A DNA stretch of 64,000 nt from Mycobacterium sp. NS-7484 (GCF_001953975.1 NZ_MBEJ01000096.1:1-64000); one strand, 5' to 3'; counted from the first letter of the stretch, positions 8,290-17,462 are shown. Program-made: numbers and translations. The notes: generated by a model from the sequence alone, not told the origin.

Positions 8290-9060
8290 TCAGGGATGCA
8301 TGTTCCACTGGCCGCAATCCTGGGCCAGGACATCGTTGACGTCGACGCGGATGCCCCCGACCACCGGTCCGGGATTGGACGCGGTGTCGATGACGCGCTG
8401 GTAGAGCACTGCGGCTGGGTGGATCTTTCCACCAGACCAGGACCGGGTCTGCCAGATCCACGCACGGCCGGGCGTACCAGATCTGCCGATGACGCCGTCC
8501 TCGATGGCCCACTGGCATGGGTTGACGCCCGCATAGATGCCGGTGCGTTGGACACCGATGACCGAGTTGATTCCGCGAAACCAGGGCAGTGCAACGGAGT
8601 TCCAGGTGTTGCGGTCGATGTCGTCGTCGACGCTGAAGAAGACCGGCGCGCTCTGGCCGCCTCCTGCCGCGGTGTGCAGTTGCCAGGCGGTGCGCGCGTC
8701 GGCGACACCGCCGGCGTACCCGCGGGTGAAGTCCGATGGCGCTGTCCCGCCGGGTTTGCCGTACTGAAAGTTGCTGACGATCACCAGTCCGGCCGCCGTC
8801 AACTGGCGGGCGTAGGGCAGGGTGATCGGCTTGGCGCCGAAGGACGAGCCGGGACGCGAGGTCGAGACGTAGTTGATCACCCCGGAGTGCCCGGCCGCCC
8901 GGATGTCGCCGGCCGGGATCTGGCGCATGGCGAAGTCGATGAGGGTGGGAGCGGCGGCCAACGCCGGCGGCGCACCGATGGCTGCGGCGGCCGCACCGAG
9001 GCCTGCCAACGCCGACGCCGTGGCGGCATAGCGCAGCGCGTCACGTCGGGATACCTGCAC
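8290..9060 (-). CDS. Tat-exported DUF1906 glycoside hydrolase-like protein
   Basis: 256 residues. The N-terminus SRRDALRYAATASALAG is a twin-arginine signal, with cleavage likely after PPALAAA. The mature part (LIDFAMRQIPAGDIRAAGH, FFSVDDDID, GIYAGVNPCQWA, RIDVNDVLAQDCGQW) matches the DUF1906 family, a TIM-barrel resembling GH25-like hydrolases and including the Tat substrate Rv2525c of M. tuberculosis, which affects cell-wall drug susceptibility. Catalytic activity is unproven for that family. It is convergent with the SRPBCC gene. Confidence 0.9.
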   Translation of the reverse strand: MQVSRRDALRYAATASALAGLGAAAAAIGAPPALAAAPTLIDFAMRQIPAGDIRAAGHSGVINYVSTSRPGSSFGAKPITLPYARQLTAAGLVIVSNFQYGKPGGTAPSDFTRGYAGGVADARTAWQLHTAAGGGQSAPVFFSVDDDIDRNTWNSVALPWFRGINSVIGVQRTGIYAGVNPCQWAIEDGVIGRSGTPGRAWIWQTRSWSGGKIHPAAVLYQRVIDTASNPGPVVGGIRVDVNDVLAQDCGQWNMHP

Positions 9061-9145
9061 GGCGCGATGTTAACAATGTGGCGGCTGTTAACGATGGTGC
9101 CTCGCGGGGCGAACCGCGTCGGATGTCGAACCGTTACCCGGCCGA

Positions 9146-9289
9146 TCAGGACAGCAAGAAGACCGCAACCACCACTACCAGCACCACCACGGCAAGGAAC
9201 GCCAGGCCGACTGCCGCCCCACGGTTGTTTTTGGCCCAGATCCGCACCGACGGCACGGTGACGTAGATGTGTGGTTCCGCGCTGACCAT
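9146..9289 (-). CDS. Small single-pass membrane protein (47 aa) downstream of topoM
   Basis: An ORF of 47 codons with a strong ribosome site GAGGAGGCTCC just before its ATG. The first 25 residues (EPHIYVTVPSVRIWAKNN) are polar and basic; the rest is one hydrophobic helix rich in Val and Leu ending FLLS, so a cytoplasmic N-terminus and a C-terminal tail anchor are likely. It starts 28 bases after the topoM stop on the same strand and may be the third gene of the topoN-topoM transcript. Function unknown. Confidence 0.78.
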   Translation of the reverse strand: MVSAEPHIYVTVPSVRIWAKNNRGAAVGLAFLAVVVLVVVVAVFLLS

Positions 9290-9317
9290 GGAGCCTCCTC
9301 GAAGTGTTGTGGTCAGG

Positions 9318-11462
9318 CTACGGCGCCGGCGTGACGTCCGCCCCCGATCCCTTCACCGAGGCCTTCGCCCGGTTCTCGGCCCGCACCGTCTTCTTGCCGC
9401 GCACGAAGCCCGTTGTCGACACAGTCGCCGAGAGCAACGCATCCTCACCGTTGACGAACGGATGGAAACCGACGCCGGCACCGCCGCGGCCCTTCACCGG
9501 GATATCGGCGACTTCGGTGACCTTCCAACCCTTCTCGGAGATCGAAAGGAGAGCTTCCCCGTTGCCACAGGTCAGCGGCAGTGCGGCGATCACGGCGTCT
9601 TCCGGGTCGCCGGCCACCAGCTTCACCCCGGCCACGCCATTGCCGGCCACGCCTTGCGGATTCACTGCGGCCGGGTCGATGCGCAACACCTTCCCGCGTC
9701 GCGTCACCAGGGCCAGGTGGTACCCCTCGGCGAGCACGCCCGAGGCCAGCAGCCCGGTGATGTCCGGGGCCACGGGGATGTCGCGGATCTTGAACGGCAG
9801 CCCGCCACCGGTGGTGAACTTCACGCGCCCGTCGGTCCACACCGCCCACCCCAGACCTGAGGTGAGCAGTTCGCCGTGGCTGTCGGAGAACACGCCGCGG
9901 TCGTCGAGGCGCCAGGCGGTGTTGACCTTCCGCTCCCGCGGCCCGTCGTCGTCGGTACCCGACGTCACGGGTGTGGCCTCGGCATCCAACACGGTGCGAC
10001 GGTCGAACTCGGGGCCTTTGAACAGTTTTGCCGTCTCGACGAGTTCCTCGTCGATCACCTTGCGGCGCGCATCTGGATTGGACACCAGCTCGGTGAGCTC
10101 GGCGAACTCGGCGTCCAGCTTGTCGGCCTCGGCCTGCAGCTCGATGACGTCGAGCTTGGTCAGGCGTCGAAGTTGCAGCGCCAGAACGTAATTGGCCTGC
10201 TCTTCGTCGATCGCGAAGTGCTCCTGCAGGCCGCGCCGGGCATCGTCGACGGTGTCGGAGCCGCGGATGACCGCGACGGCGGCGTCGATGTCTAGGTGGA
10301 TTTTCATCAGGCCGGCCACCAGGTGGCGCCGGGCGGTGACCTTCTCCAGCCGGTACTCGCTGCGGTGCAGGACCACCGCATCGCGCAGATGCAGGAACGC
10401 GGAGATCAATTCGCGCACCGACCACCAGCGCGGCACCCGGTTCTCGTCGAGTGCGACGAGGCTGGCGGCGAAGGTCGATTCCAGCGGGGTCAGGGCCAGC
10501 AGTTGCTCACGGATCTGCTCGGCACTGTGGCCGCGTTTGGCGGTGACGACGATGCGCAGCCCGTTGCGGCGGTCGGTGAGATCCGACATGTCCGCCACAC
10601 CGGACATCTCGCCGGACTCGACCAGGGCCCGGATCCGGTCCTGCACAGTGTTACTCGCGACACCGGGCGGCAGCTCGGTGATGACGCAGTTCTTCCCGTC
10701 GACGGACACCGTGCCACGCACCGTCAACGTGCCCTTGCCGGTGGTGATGTAGTCGCGCAGCCCTCCGGTTCCGACGACGGTGGCCCCGCAACCCCAGTCC
10801 GGGCCGGGGATGAGCTTCACCAGCCGGTCGTCGGTCATGTTCGGCGTTTTGAGCAGGGCCCGACAGGCCGCCATGATCTCACGGGGATTGTGTGCGGGCA
10901 CCTTGGTGGCCCACCCCTCGGCGATGCCGACGGCGCCGTTGCACAGCAACACCGGCCAGCGGGCGGGCAGGACCGTCGGCTCGACCCACTCGCCGTCGAA
11001 CGTCGGCACCATCTGCACCGCGTGGTCCTCGAGCTCGGCGGTCAGCGCCGCACCGGGTGCCGACAGCCGCATCTCGGTGTAGCGGTCCGCGGCCGGGATG
11101 TCACCTTGGATACGCGGGAAAGCACCTTGCCCGTCAATGACTTTCACCCGCTGGAACTCTGCGGCCATCAGGGCGGCGGCCCCGTACATCGACGCGCCGC
11201 CGTGCGGGTGTAGGTTGCCGGTCACCGCGGAGCAGACCTTCGAGGACTTCTGCGGCTTGTTGCCGGGCAGCAACCGCGACTCGTGCATCTGGTAGAGCAG
11301 GCGGCGCTGTCCCGGCTTGAGCCCGTCGAAGGCCGAGGGGATGGCGCGGTCGCTGACGCTGTAGAGCGCGAAGGTCAGTTGGTAGCGGTTCCAGTAGTCG
11401 TCTGCGCTCTGATCGAGGACCAGGTCGGCGTTCTGCTCGGGGACGTCCAGGGTGGCGGTCAT
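9318..11462 (-). CDS. topoM: TopoM-like GyrA/ParC-type subunit of a second type II topoisomerase
   Basis: 714 residues: DNA breakage-reunion subunit. Key motifs are DGLKPGQRRLLYQM (about 46-59), HPHGGASMYGAA (about 85-96, the quinolone-region helix) and DIPAADRYTE with the catalytic Tyr at 128. A coiled-coil/tower region follows, then a shortened C-terminal beta-pinwheel-like domain. It pairs with the ATPase-subunit gene nine bases upstream. The pair matches the atypical TopoN/TopoM enzyme of M. smegmatis, reported to introduce positive supercoils, which is distinct from the gyrase genes near oriC. Identity as TopoM is by resemblance and pairing; an actinobacterial topoisomerase IV would be the alternative name. 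Confidence 0.88.
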   Translation of the reverse strand: MTATLDVPEQNADLVLDQSADDYWNRYQLTFALYSVSDRAIPSAFDGLKPGQRRLLYQMHESRLLPGNKPQKSSKVCSAVTGNLHPHGGASMYGAAALMAAEFQRVKVIDGQGAFPRIQGDIPAADRYTEMRLSAPGAALTAELEDHAVQMVPTFDGEWVEPTVLPARWPVLLCNGAVGIAEGWATKVPAHNPREIMAACRALLKTPNMTDDRLVKLIPGPDWGCGATVVGTGGLRDYITTGKGTLTVRGTVSVDGKNCVITELPPGVASNTVQDRIRALVESGEMSGVADMSDLTDRRNGLRIVVTAKRGHSAEQIREQLLALTPLESTFAASLVALDENRVPRWWSVRELISAFLHLRDAVVLHRSEYRLEKVTARRHLVAGLMKIHLDIDAAVAVIRGSDTVDDARRGLQEHFAIDEEQANYVLALQLRRLTKLDVIELQAEADKLDAEFAELTELVSNPDARRKVIDEELVETAKLFKGPEFDRRTVLDAEATPVTSGTDDDGPRERKVNTAWRLDDRGVFSDSHGELLTSGLGWAVWTDGRVKFTTGGGLPFKIRDIPVAPDITGLLASGVLAEGYHLALVTRRGKVLRIDPAAVNPQGVAGNGVAGVKLVAGDPEDAVIAALPLTCGNGEALLSISEKGWKVTEVADIPVKGRGGAGVGFHPFVNGEDALLSATVSTTGFVRGKKTVRAENRAKASVKGSGADVTPAP

Positions 11463-11471
11463 CGGGTACTC

Positions 11472-13505
11472 CTAGTCCAGATCGAGGGAAGCGGTGTCGA
11501 CGCGGGCGGCCACATCGGCCATCCACGTGCGCCGGCCCTCGGGTGGCCCGCCGAACAACGTGTGGTGCAGCTTGCTCTCGCCGTCGTCGAGATGAACGCG
11601 AATCACGGTGCGCCGCTGCGGATCCAGCACGGTGTTCCAGAAGTCGTCGGCGTCCATCTCGCCCAGACCCTTGTTGCGCTGCACCTCGACCTTGCGTTTG
11701 GAGGTGGCGCGCATCTGGGCCACCGCGGCGTCGCGTTCGGACTCGTCCTGGCAGTAGACGCGCTCGTCACCGGCCTTGACGACGAACAGCGGCGGCAGCG
11801 TCACGTAGACCATCCCGGCCTCGACCAGCGGCCGGTAGAAGTCCAGGAACATCGAGATGAGGCTGGAGTTGATGTTGCCGCCGTCGGGGTCGGCGTCGGA
11901 GGCGAACAGGATCCGGTCGTACCGGCACTGCTCGGGGTCGCAGCTGTCGCGCACGCCGCAGCCCAGGATGCGTTCGATCGAGTCGAACTCGTCTTTGCCC
12001 CGGGCCTTGCTCAGGGCGAAGCCATAGACGTTGGGCGGCTTGCCTTTCAGCGGGAAGGCGGCTTGGAAGGTGGCATCGCGCGCGGCTTTGATGGTGCCCA
12101 GTGCCGAGTCACCCTCGCACAGGAACAGCTCGGCGCCCGATCCACGTCCGGTCTCCCGGCTGGGGAGAAGTTTCGGCGGTAACGACAGGTTCGTCCCCAG
12201 GCCCTTGGCCTTGGACGCCGCGCGCGATCGCGCTTTGGCGCCCTCGGCGCTGCGCCGGGCGCGGGCCGATTCCAATGCCAGCTTGGTCCACAGCGACACG
12301 GTGTCGCCGTTGGCGGGGTTGGCCGCCCAGATGGTGACGCTGCGCGCCACGTCCGGGGCCATCGCCAGGTTCAGCGATCGCGACGACACCGCGGTCTTGG
12401 CCTGTGAGTCCCACGCCACGTCGGGTGCGCGGGTGTCCACCGCCAGGGCGGTGACCGCCACGAAATCCTGTGCCTCCGGCCCTTCTTCGCCCTTGGCCAG
12501 GCCGAGGTCGCGCATGCGCGACGCGCGGTCGGCCAAGGCCTCGGACAGTCCCTTCAGCGCGGCCGTCAAGTGCGATCCACCGCCGGGGGTACGCACCGTG
12601 TTACAGAACGCCGCCACGGTCGTCGGCTCGGCGGGTCCGGCGGTCAACGACCACCGGAACGGGGTGGGGCCGCGGCCGGTGGTGTACTCACCACGCCCTT
12701 CCACCACGGCGCGTACCTCGGGCAGCGGTGTGCCCGCGTCGGTACACATCAGGTCCAGCAGGGTGTCGGTGCCCCACGGACCGCTGAACGGCTCCAACAA
12801 CGCGGACGCAATCTCTTCGCCGGGCCAACCCTCGTCCACGACCACCAGGTGCACCCCGGGAGACATCCGCGCGGCAGCGTGCGCCCGCAGCAGCACCTCG
12901 CCGATGTCGACGCTGGAATCGGGGACGACGGCCGGGTCGAACAGGATGCGCACCGTGGTGCCGTGCGCATCGGGCCTACGGTTGCCGGCGCCGCGAAGCT
13001 TCTGGGTGTCGGAGCGGGTGAAAGGTGCGTCCGGGTCGAAGTCCTTACCGTCGAACACTCCGGGATAGCCCCGACCGAAGCTCTGCAGGTAGGTCTTCCC
13101 GGCCCGGCGCACCGTCACATCGGTACGCGCCGAGATGAAGACCGCTGCGGCGGCGCCGATTCCGTTCAGACCGGCTCCGGTGCTCGTCGCGTCGGCGTGC
13201 GCCGAGAACTTGCCGCCGGCGCGCGCGGTGCCCAGCGTCTTGACGATGCCGTTCTTTCCGGTCACTGGGTCGGAGTCGACGGGCAGGCCACGGCCGTCGT
13301 CGGCGACGCTCACCGAGCCGTCGTCGTGCAGGGTGATCGTGACGGTGGACCCGCCGTGACTGGGGTCGGCGACCTCTTCGATCGCGTTGTCGACCAGCTC
13401 GCGCAGCGCCGTGTTGAGCACGTCGAGGCCGAGGTTCACCGCCGGCCGCAGCCGTGTGTGCTGGACATCGTCGAGCTCGGTGATGTCGGCGGCGTTGTAA
13501 CTCAC
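11472..13505 (-). CDS. topoN: TopoN-like GyrB/ParE-type ATPase subunit
   Basis: 677 residues from GTG at 13505, preceded by AAAGGA six bases upstream. The longer reading frame to 13691 has no comparable ribosome site and no family-like sequence. GHKL ATPase motifs: ELVDNAIEE (about 36), DDGRGLPVD (about 68), GAGLNGIG (about 112). Toprim motifs: LCEGDSALG (about 463) and ASDADPDGGNI (about 535), supplying the metal-binding acids for DNA cleavage. It forms a heterotetramer with the adjacent GyrA-like product. Several insertions and a divergent N-terminus separate it from canonical GyrB, as expected for TopoN. Confidence 0.9.
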   Translation of the reverse strand: MSYNAADITELDDVQHTRLRPAVNLGLDVLNTALRELVDNAIEEVADPSHGGSTVTITLHDDGSVSVADDGRGLPVDSDPVTGKNGIVKTLGTARAGGKFSAHADATSTGAGLNGIGAAAAVFISARTDVTVRRAGKTYLQSFGRGYPGVFDGKDFDPDAPFTRSDTQKLRGAGNRRPDAHGTTVRILFDPAVVPDSSVDIGEVLLRAHAAARMSPGVHLVVVDEGWPGEEIASALLEPFSGPWGTDTLLDLMCTDAGTPLPEVRAVVEGRGEYTTGRGPTPFRWSLTAGPAEPTTVAAFCNTVRTPGGGSHLTAALKGLSEALADRASRMRDLGLAKGEEGPEAQDFVAVTALAVDTRAPDVAWDSQAKTAVSSRSLNLAMAPDVARSVTIWAANPANGDTVSLWTKLALESARARRSAEGAKARSRAASKAKGLGTNLSLPPKLLPSRETGRGSGAELFLCEGDSALGTIKAARDATFQAAFPLKGKPPNVYGFALSKARGKDEFDSIERILGCGVRDSCDPEQCRYDRILFASDADPDGGNINSSLISMFLDFYRPLVEAGMVYVTLPPLFVVKAGDERVYCQDESERDAAVAQMRATSKRKVEVQRNKGLGEMDADDFWNTVLDPQRRTVIRVHLDDGESKLHHTLFGGPPEGRRTWMADVAARVDTASLDLD

Positions 13506-13773
13506 TGCTGGTCCTTTCCCGTCACGGCCGATGCCGCAGCAATCGGCGGCCACCCGATCGCGCGGGTAGCGTACGCATTGTCTCCTGAGCCGCCGACAGT
13601 CACCGCTATCGCCACGGCTCCAAGCCCGCAACCGCAGCTCCTGGAACCACAGACACGCTGGTCGGGCTTTCGCGGCAGTGAGTCGATTCACAGATCACCC
13701 GATGCCGGCGGCGAGGTCGAAGCCAACTCCTGCACGGCCCCGAGGAGGGCATCCGCGTGGGTGCGGCGCCCGG

Positions 13774-14550
13774 TCAGCGATCCAGCGAATCCAGCCAATC
13801 CTGAACCAGTTTCCCGTCGTCGGCTTCCACGGATCGCAGTGACGTCAGGGTTGGATGTCCCGCGGTCAGCAGGGCACTGTCGGTGCCCGGCTCCGGCTCG
13901 TCGGTCACCTCGACTTCGCCCAAACGCAGGTCACTGCCGCCGACGTCGTCGACACGCGCCTGCACCGTCCCGCCGCGTGCGAGCCGCGCATGGCGCAACG
14001 GACCCACCTGTGCGGCCGGCCGGTCGGGGACGTTGAGGGACAGGACGGTGGCCTCGGGTGCGTCGAGCAGGAGCTCCAGCACCGGTGCCAGGAGGTCCGC
14101 GGCGGTGTTCCAGTGCCGTTCACCGGTGGGGTGCAGTGCCACGTCCAAGGACACCGCCAGCGCGCTGGTATGGCTGATCATGGCGGTCAGCGCAGCGCCG
14201 ACGGTGCCCGAATGCAGCACGGCCCGACCGACATTCGCGCCGTGGTTGATACCGGACAGCACCAGGTCCGGCCGCGGATCCAGCCAGCCGTTGAGCGCGG
14301 CGACCACGATATGTCCGGGCTGCGCATGCACCGCCCAGGCCTCGACGCCGTCGAGCCCGGGCAGCTCCCGGCGCTCGACGATCGTGCGGCCCTGTTTCCG
14401 GACCGCACTCAACGCCGCACTGGCACCGCTGGACTGCTCCGCGGGTGCCGCCACGATCACGTCCAGGCCAGTATCCCGAGCGGCCGCGGCCAGCGCATGC
14501 AGGCCGGGGGAGTCGATTCCGTCGTCGTTGGTGATCAGGGCACGTCTCAT
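13774..14550 (-). CDS. surE: 5'/3'-nucleotidase SurE
   Basis: 258 residues. SurE removes phosphate from nucleoside 5'- or 3'-monophosphates in stationary-phase or stress metabolism. The signature ITNDDGIDSPGL at residues 6-17 supplies the metal-binding Asp pair; APAEQSSGASAALS and LVLSGINHGANVG are the other conserved metal-site segments. ATG at 14550 is chosen because it puts NDDG at the usual N-terminal position; it overlaps the stop of the upstream kinase gene (ATGA), so both are translationally coupled. Downstream, 13506-13773 is a gene-free spacer. Confidence 0.93.
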   Translation of the reverse strand: MRRALITNDDGIDSPGLHALAAAARDTGLDVIVAAPAEQSSGASAALSAVRKQGRTIVERRELPGLDGVEAWAVHAQPGHIVVAALNGWLDPRPDLVLSGINHGANVGRAVLHSGTVGAALTAMISHTSALAVSLDVALHPTGERHWNTAADLLAPVLELLLDAPEATVLSLNVPDRPAAQVGPLRHARLARGGTVQARVDDVGGSDLRLGEVEVTDEPEPGTDSALLTAGHPTLTSLRSVEADDGKLVQDWLDSLDR

Positions 14551-15530
14551 GCGTGGGAGCCTTTCTCCGCCTGCCACGGTCGTAGCTCGACGCGTTCGGC
14601 GAGTGTCTCCACCGCCCGTGCCCCACCGGTGCCCAGTCCGTGCCGGACGACGTTGAGCGCGCCGCACGCCGCGCCGATCTGCAACGCACGGCGCAGCGGG
14701 CGCCCCTTGGCCAGGGCGGCGACGATGCCCGCCGTCATGGAATCCCCGGCACCGGCCGGGTCGGCCGGTTCCAACTTCGGCATGCCGATCTCGACGATGT
14801 CACCGCCGCGCGTCCCGTCGCCGCCGGGTGCCTGCTCGTCGAGCAGGGCCAGCGCCGGCGCGGCACCCGAGCGTGACACGACGATGGTGCCCGCGCCCTC
14901 TTCGCGCAGCGCGTGCATGGCCGCTACCAGGTCCTCGGCATCGTCGGATTTCGCCCGACCATCGGCGAGGAGCTCTTCGTGGCTGACCTTGACCAGGCGT
15001 GGCCGTCCGGCGAGCACGGCCTCAAGCCGCTCGCCGGCCAGGTCGGCCGCCACGTCGCAGCCGTTGGAGCCGAGATCGGTGGACAGCCGCCGGTAGAGGT
15101 CGGCGGGCAATACCCGGTCATCCTGCGGCCCGGACAACAGCACCCGGCCGTGGGTGAGGCCTTCGGTCAAGGTGAGCTCGTAAAGCGAGTCCAGTTCATG
15201 GCGGTCCAGCGGATTGCCTGCGCTCTCGGCGATCACCTCCCGGTTTCCGTTGCGGCGATCGTGCACGTAGGCCCCGTTGCGGGAGCTGACCCGCACGGTG
15301 CGCACGGTGACGTCCTGGATGGGCAGCAGGTGGCCGAGGACGTCGCCCGTCTCGCCACCGAGGGCCGAGCACAGCACCACCGGCACGCCGAGCGAGGACA
15401 TCATCCGCGACTGCCAGACACCCTGGCCACCGGCGTGGACGTGGATGTCGGCTTCGCCGGAGCGGTCCTCGACGGTCACGGTCAACACGGGCAGCGGGGC
15501 GAAGATCACCACGGCATCAGTGTTCGTCAT
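14547..15530 (-). CDS. PfkB family carbohydrate kinase
   Basis: 327 residues. Ribokinase-fold sugar kinase of the PfkB group, which includes 1-phosphofructokinase and tagatose-6-phosphate kinase. The N-terminal GGQGVWQSRMMSSLG corresponds to the first PfkB signature and DPAGAGDSMTAGI (about 270) to the second, with the catalytic Asp in GAGD. The first signature has W in place of the usual N-x-A, so the sugar specificity could be unusual. It overlaps surE by four bases, suggesting a paired phosphoryl-transfer and phosphatase function. Substrate not assigned. Confidence 0.85.
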   Translation of the reverse strand: MTNTDAVVIFAPLPVLTVTVEDRSGEADIHVHAGGQGVWQSRMMSSLGVPVVLCSALGGETGDVLGHLLPIQDVTVRTVRVSSRNGAYVHDRRNGNREVIAESAGNPLDRHELDSLYELTLTEGLTHGRVLLSGPQDDRVLPADLYRRLSTDLGSNGCDVAADLAGERLEAVLAGRPRLVKVSHEELLADGRAKSDDAEDLVAAMHALREEGAGTIVVSRSGAAPALALLDEQAPGGDGTRGGDIVEIGMPKLEPADPAGAGDSMTAGIVAALAKGRPLRRALQIGAACGALNVVRHGLGTGGARAVETLAERVELRPWQAEKGSHA

Positions 15531-15562
15531 GGGGCAGGGATACCCACTCCGCGCGAGAAGGC

Positions 15563-16627
15563 CTAACGCAGTGCGCTTCCGGCGAGCCACTGATCCCATG
15601 ACGCACCCCAATCGCCGTTCTGCCAGATCGGCAGGGGCTCGCCCCCGGTGTTGCGGACTTCGAACACATCCCCGGGTTGGGAGAACTCGTAGAACCAGCG
15701 CGCGTTGTCGGCGTTGACGTTGAGGCATCCGTGGCTCGTGTTGGTGTTGCCTTGTGCCCAGACCGTGCTGTCGAGCTGGTGGACGTAGATCCCGCTGTTC
15801 GTCAGGCGGACGGCGTAGTTGACCGACAGCTTGTATCCCAACCGGGAATCCACGGGCAGCCCATAGCTGGAGGAGTCCATGATGACGGGATTGGCCTTGT
15901 CCATCACGGTGTAGACCCCGGGCTGCGTCCAGAATGAAATCTTCGTTCCACCAACAGTTTCCGAGCCGCCCATGCCCATCGACGTGGGGATCGTCCGCAC
16001 CAGCTCACCGTTGCGGTAGACGCTGATCGTCTTGGTGGTGTCGTCGGCGATGGACACGTGCGCGTCGCCGATGCGGAACGCGACGGAGCTGTCCGCCTTC
16101 GCGACCACCTGGGTGCCCGGGCGGTAATAGCTTTGTGGGCGCCAGTGGGCGTGCTGACTGTCCATCCAGAACCACGAACCATCAACCGGTGGAGTGGTTT
16201 TGACCGAGAGTCGCCGTTCGGCTGCGGCACGGTCGGAGATCGGTTCGTCGAAGTTGGCCACGATGACGGTGCCCACACCGTACGTGCCACCGTCGACGAG
16301 TGCGGCACCTGAGGTCGACGTGAAGGTGACGCGCGTCTGCTCGCGGGTGGTGAGTGTGGTGAAGGTCGACGGCTGCGTATGGGGTATCCCGGTGTGACCC
16401 TGGCTCGACCCGATGAACGTAGGCGCGGGCGTGGCCGGTGGACCTGCCGACGGTGCTGCTGCGGCGTGGGCCACGGACTCCCGGGTCAGCAGCCAACTGA
16501 AAGCGGCCGCGATGGTGACGACAAGCACGAGGCCCACGGTCAGCCCCGCACGTAACCGTGACGCGGACGCAAAGTGCCTTGGCGCAGAGCATCTTTCCGG
16601 CCAGCCAGTCAACACGGTCCTCCTCAT
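15563..16627 (-). CDS. L,D-transpeptidase with Ig-like domain
   Basis: 354 residues. An N-terminal membrane anchor or uncleaved signal (about 27-50, LTVGLVLVVTIAAAFSWLL) precedes a bacterial Ig-like domain (about 100-190) and a YkuD catalytic domain. The active-site motif is IYVHQLD...NTSHGCLNVN, with nucleophilic Cys301 and the usual His. Such enzymes form 3-3 crosslinks between peptidoglycan stem peptides and are inhibited by carbapenems. A tandem 10-base repeat (AGCGCCAGAT) runs into the ATG, with no clear ribosome site, so a downstream start is possible. It is divergent from the DsbA-CcdA-BlaI-M56 genes and shares their 100-bp promoter region. Confidence 0.93.
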   Translation of the reverse strand: MRRTVLTGWPERCSAPRHFASASRLRAGLTVGLVLVVTIAAAFSWLLTRESVAHAAAAPSAGPPATPAPTFIGSSQGHTGIPHTQPSTFTTLTTREQTRVTFTSTSGAALVDGGTYGVGTVIVANFDEPISDRAAAERRLSVKTTPPVDGSWFWMDSQHAHWRPQSYYRPGTQVVAKADSSVAFRIGDAHVSIADDTTKTISVYRNGELVRTIPTSMGMGGSETVGGTKISFWTQPGVYTVMDKANPVIMDSSSYGLPVDSRLGYKLSVNYAVRLTNSGIYVHQLDSTVWAQGNTNTSHGCLNVNADNARWFYEFSQPGDVFEVRNTGGEPLPIWQNGDWGASWDQWLAGSALR

Positions 16628-16646
16628 CTGGCGCTTATCTGGCGCT
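16626..16646. repeat. Tandem 10-base repeat at the L,D-transpeptidase start codon
   Basis: Two direct copies of ATCTGGCGCT on the plus strand (16626-16635 and 16637-16646) separated by one T. On the minus strand the inner copy ends in the bases that form the start codon. Slippage here would change the leader length or start context of the L,D-transpeptidase gene. Confidence 0.6.
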
Positions 16647-16680
16647 CGTGATCCGGCCGTCAGGTGTGCTAGAACAGAGC

Positions 16681-16705
16681 TACGTACCTACGCCGTAGAT
16701 ACGTA
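16681..16705. promoter_or_regulatory. 25-bp near-perfect palindrome, probable BlaI-like operator
   Basis: Outer arms TACGTA/TACGTA and inner arms CTACG/CGTAG are symmetric around a single central base, with one mismatched pair between inner and outer arms. It lies 23 bases before the dsbA-like start and just after a possible -10 (TAGAAC, 16670-16675), so a bound repressor would block transcription. The BlaI/CopY-family gene 1.7 kb downstream in the same cluster is the obvious candidate ligand. No strong second copy was seen before that gene; only a weak dyad GGTACGT/ACGTGCC at 18333-18352. Confidence 0.7.
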
Positions 16706-16727
16706 CGAGGCTAGCACGGAGGTGACG

Positions 16728-17462
16728 ATGAGTGGTCGACGCGAAAGTCTCCGCCGGGACATCGTCTTCATCGGGGGCCTGGTGCTGCTTGCGGCCGCGC
16801 TGGTCCTGTACTTGACGACGGGTTCAGGCAACGATGCGGCGTCCGCCGCCCCGGCGTCGCAACCGGAGGCATCGGCAAGTGCCACCGCCGGTGGCGGTGA
16901 GCAGACCGGCGGGCGCGGAATGGAGCGCCGCGTGCCAGGGGACCCGCTCGCCCTGGGTGACCCCGATGCACCGGTCGGAGTGGTGGTGTTCTCCGACTAC
17001 CGCTGTCCGTTCTGCGCCAAGTTCAGCCGCGACACCGAACCTGAACTCATCCGGCGATACGTCGAGGCAGGCAAGCTGCGCATCGAGTGGCGGGACTTTC
17101 CGATCTTCGGTGAACAGTCGATGCTCGCCGCTCGCGCCGGACGGGCCGCCGCTGATCAGGGCCGGTTCTGGGAATTCAACCGCGCGGTCTATGCCGCCGC
17201 GCCGGAGCGCACGAAAGCCAACCTGACCGAGCAAGCCCTGATCGGTTTCGCCGAGCAGGCAGAGGTGCCCGACATCGAGAAGTTCACCGCCGGGATGCGG
17301 GGGAGCAGCTATGACGCCGTCATCAATGCGGACCTGGCCCAGGGCACCGGCATCGGCGTACCGAGCACACCGGCGTTCCTGATCGACGACGTACCCCTGC
17401 TCGGCGCGCAGCCCACCGAAGAATTCGTCCGTGCCATCGACGCAGCGTTGGCCGGCCGGTGA
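16728..17462 (+). CDS. DsbA-like membrane-anchored thiol oxidoreductase
   Basis: 244 residues. One N-terminal transmembrane helix (about 14-32), a Ser/Ala/Gly-rich linker, then a thioredoxin fold of the DsbA/DSBA_4 type. The active site is DYRCPFCAKF with Cys93 and Cys96, and the cis-Pro loop is GVPSTPAFLID. It should act outside the membrane, oxidising or isomerising disulphides in exported proteins. A strong GGAGG precedes the ATG. The stop overlaps the GTG of the CcdA-like gene (GTGA), so the redox protein and its membrane electron carrier are co-translated. Confidence 0.92.
   Translation: MSGRRESLRRDIVFIGGLVLLAAALVLYLTTGSGNDAASAAPASQPEASASATAGGGEQTGGRGMERRVPGDPLALGDPDAPVGVVVFSDYRCPFCAKFSRDTEPELIRRYVEAGKLRIEWRDFPIFGEQSMLAARAGRAAADQGRFWEFNRAVYAAAPERTKANLTEQALIGFAEQAEVPDIEKFTAGMRGSSYDAVINADLAQGTGIGVPSTPAFLIDDVPLLGAQPTEEFVRAIDAALAGR

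Noticed and set aside
13506-13773. Possible small gene in the topoN-surE spacer
   Set aside because: No ORF with ribosome site or tRNA-like fold was found in either strand; it is treated as a spacer holding the topoN promoter.
12570-14036. 488-codon plus-strand frame across topoN and surE
   Set aside because: It spans a topoisomerase gene and a phosphatase gene read on the other strand; composition is typical of a shadow frame.
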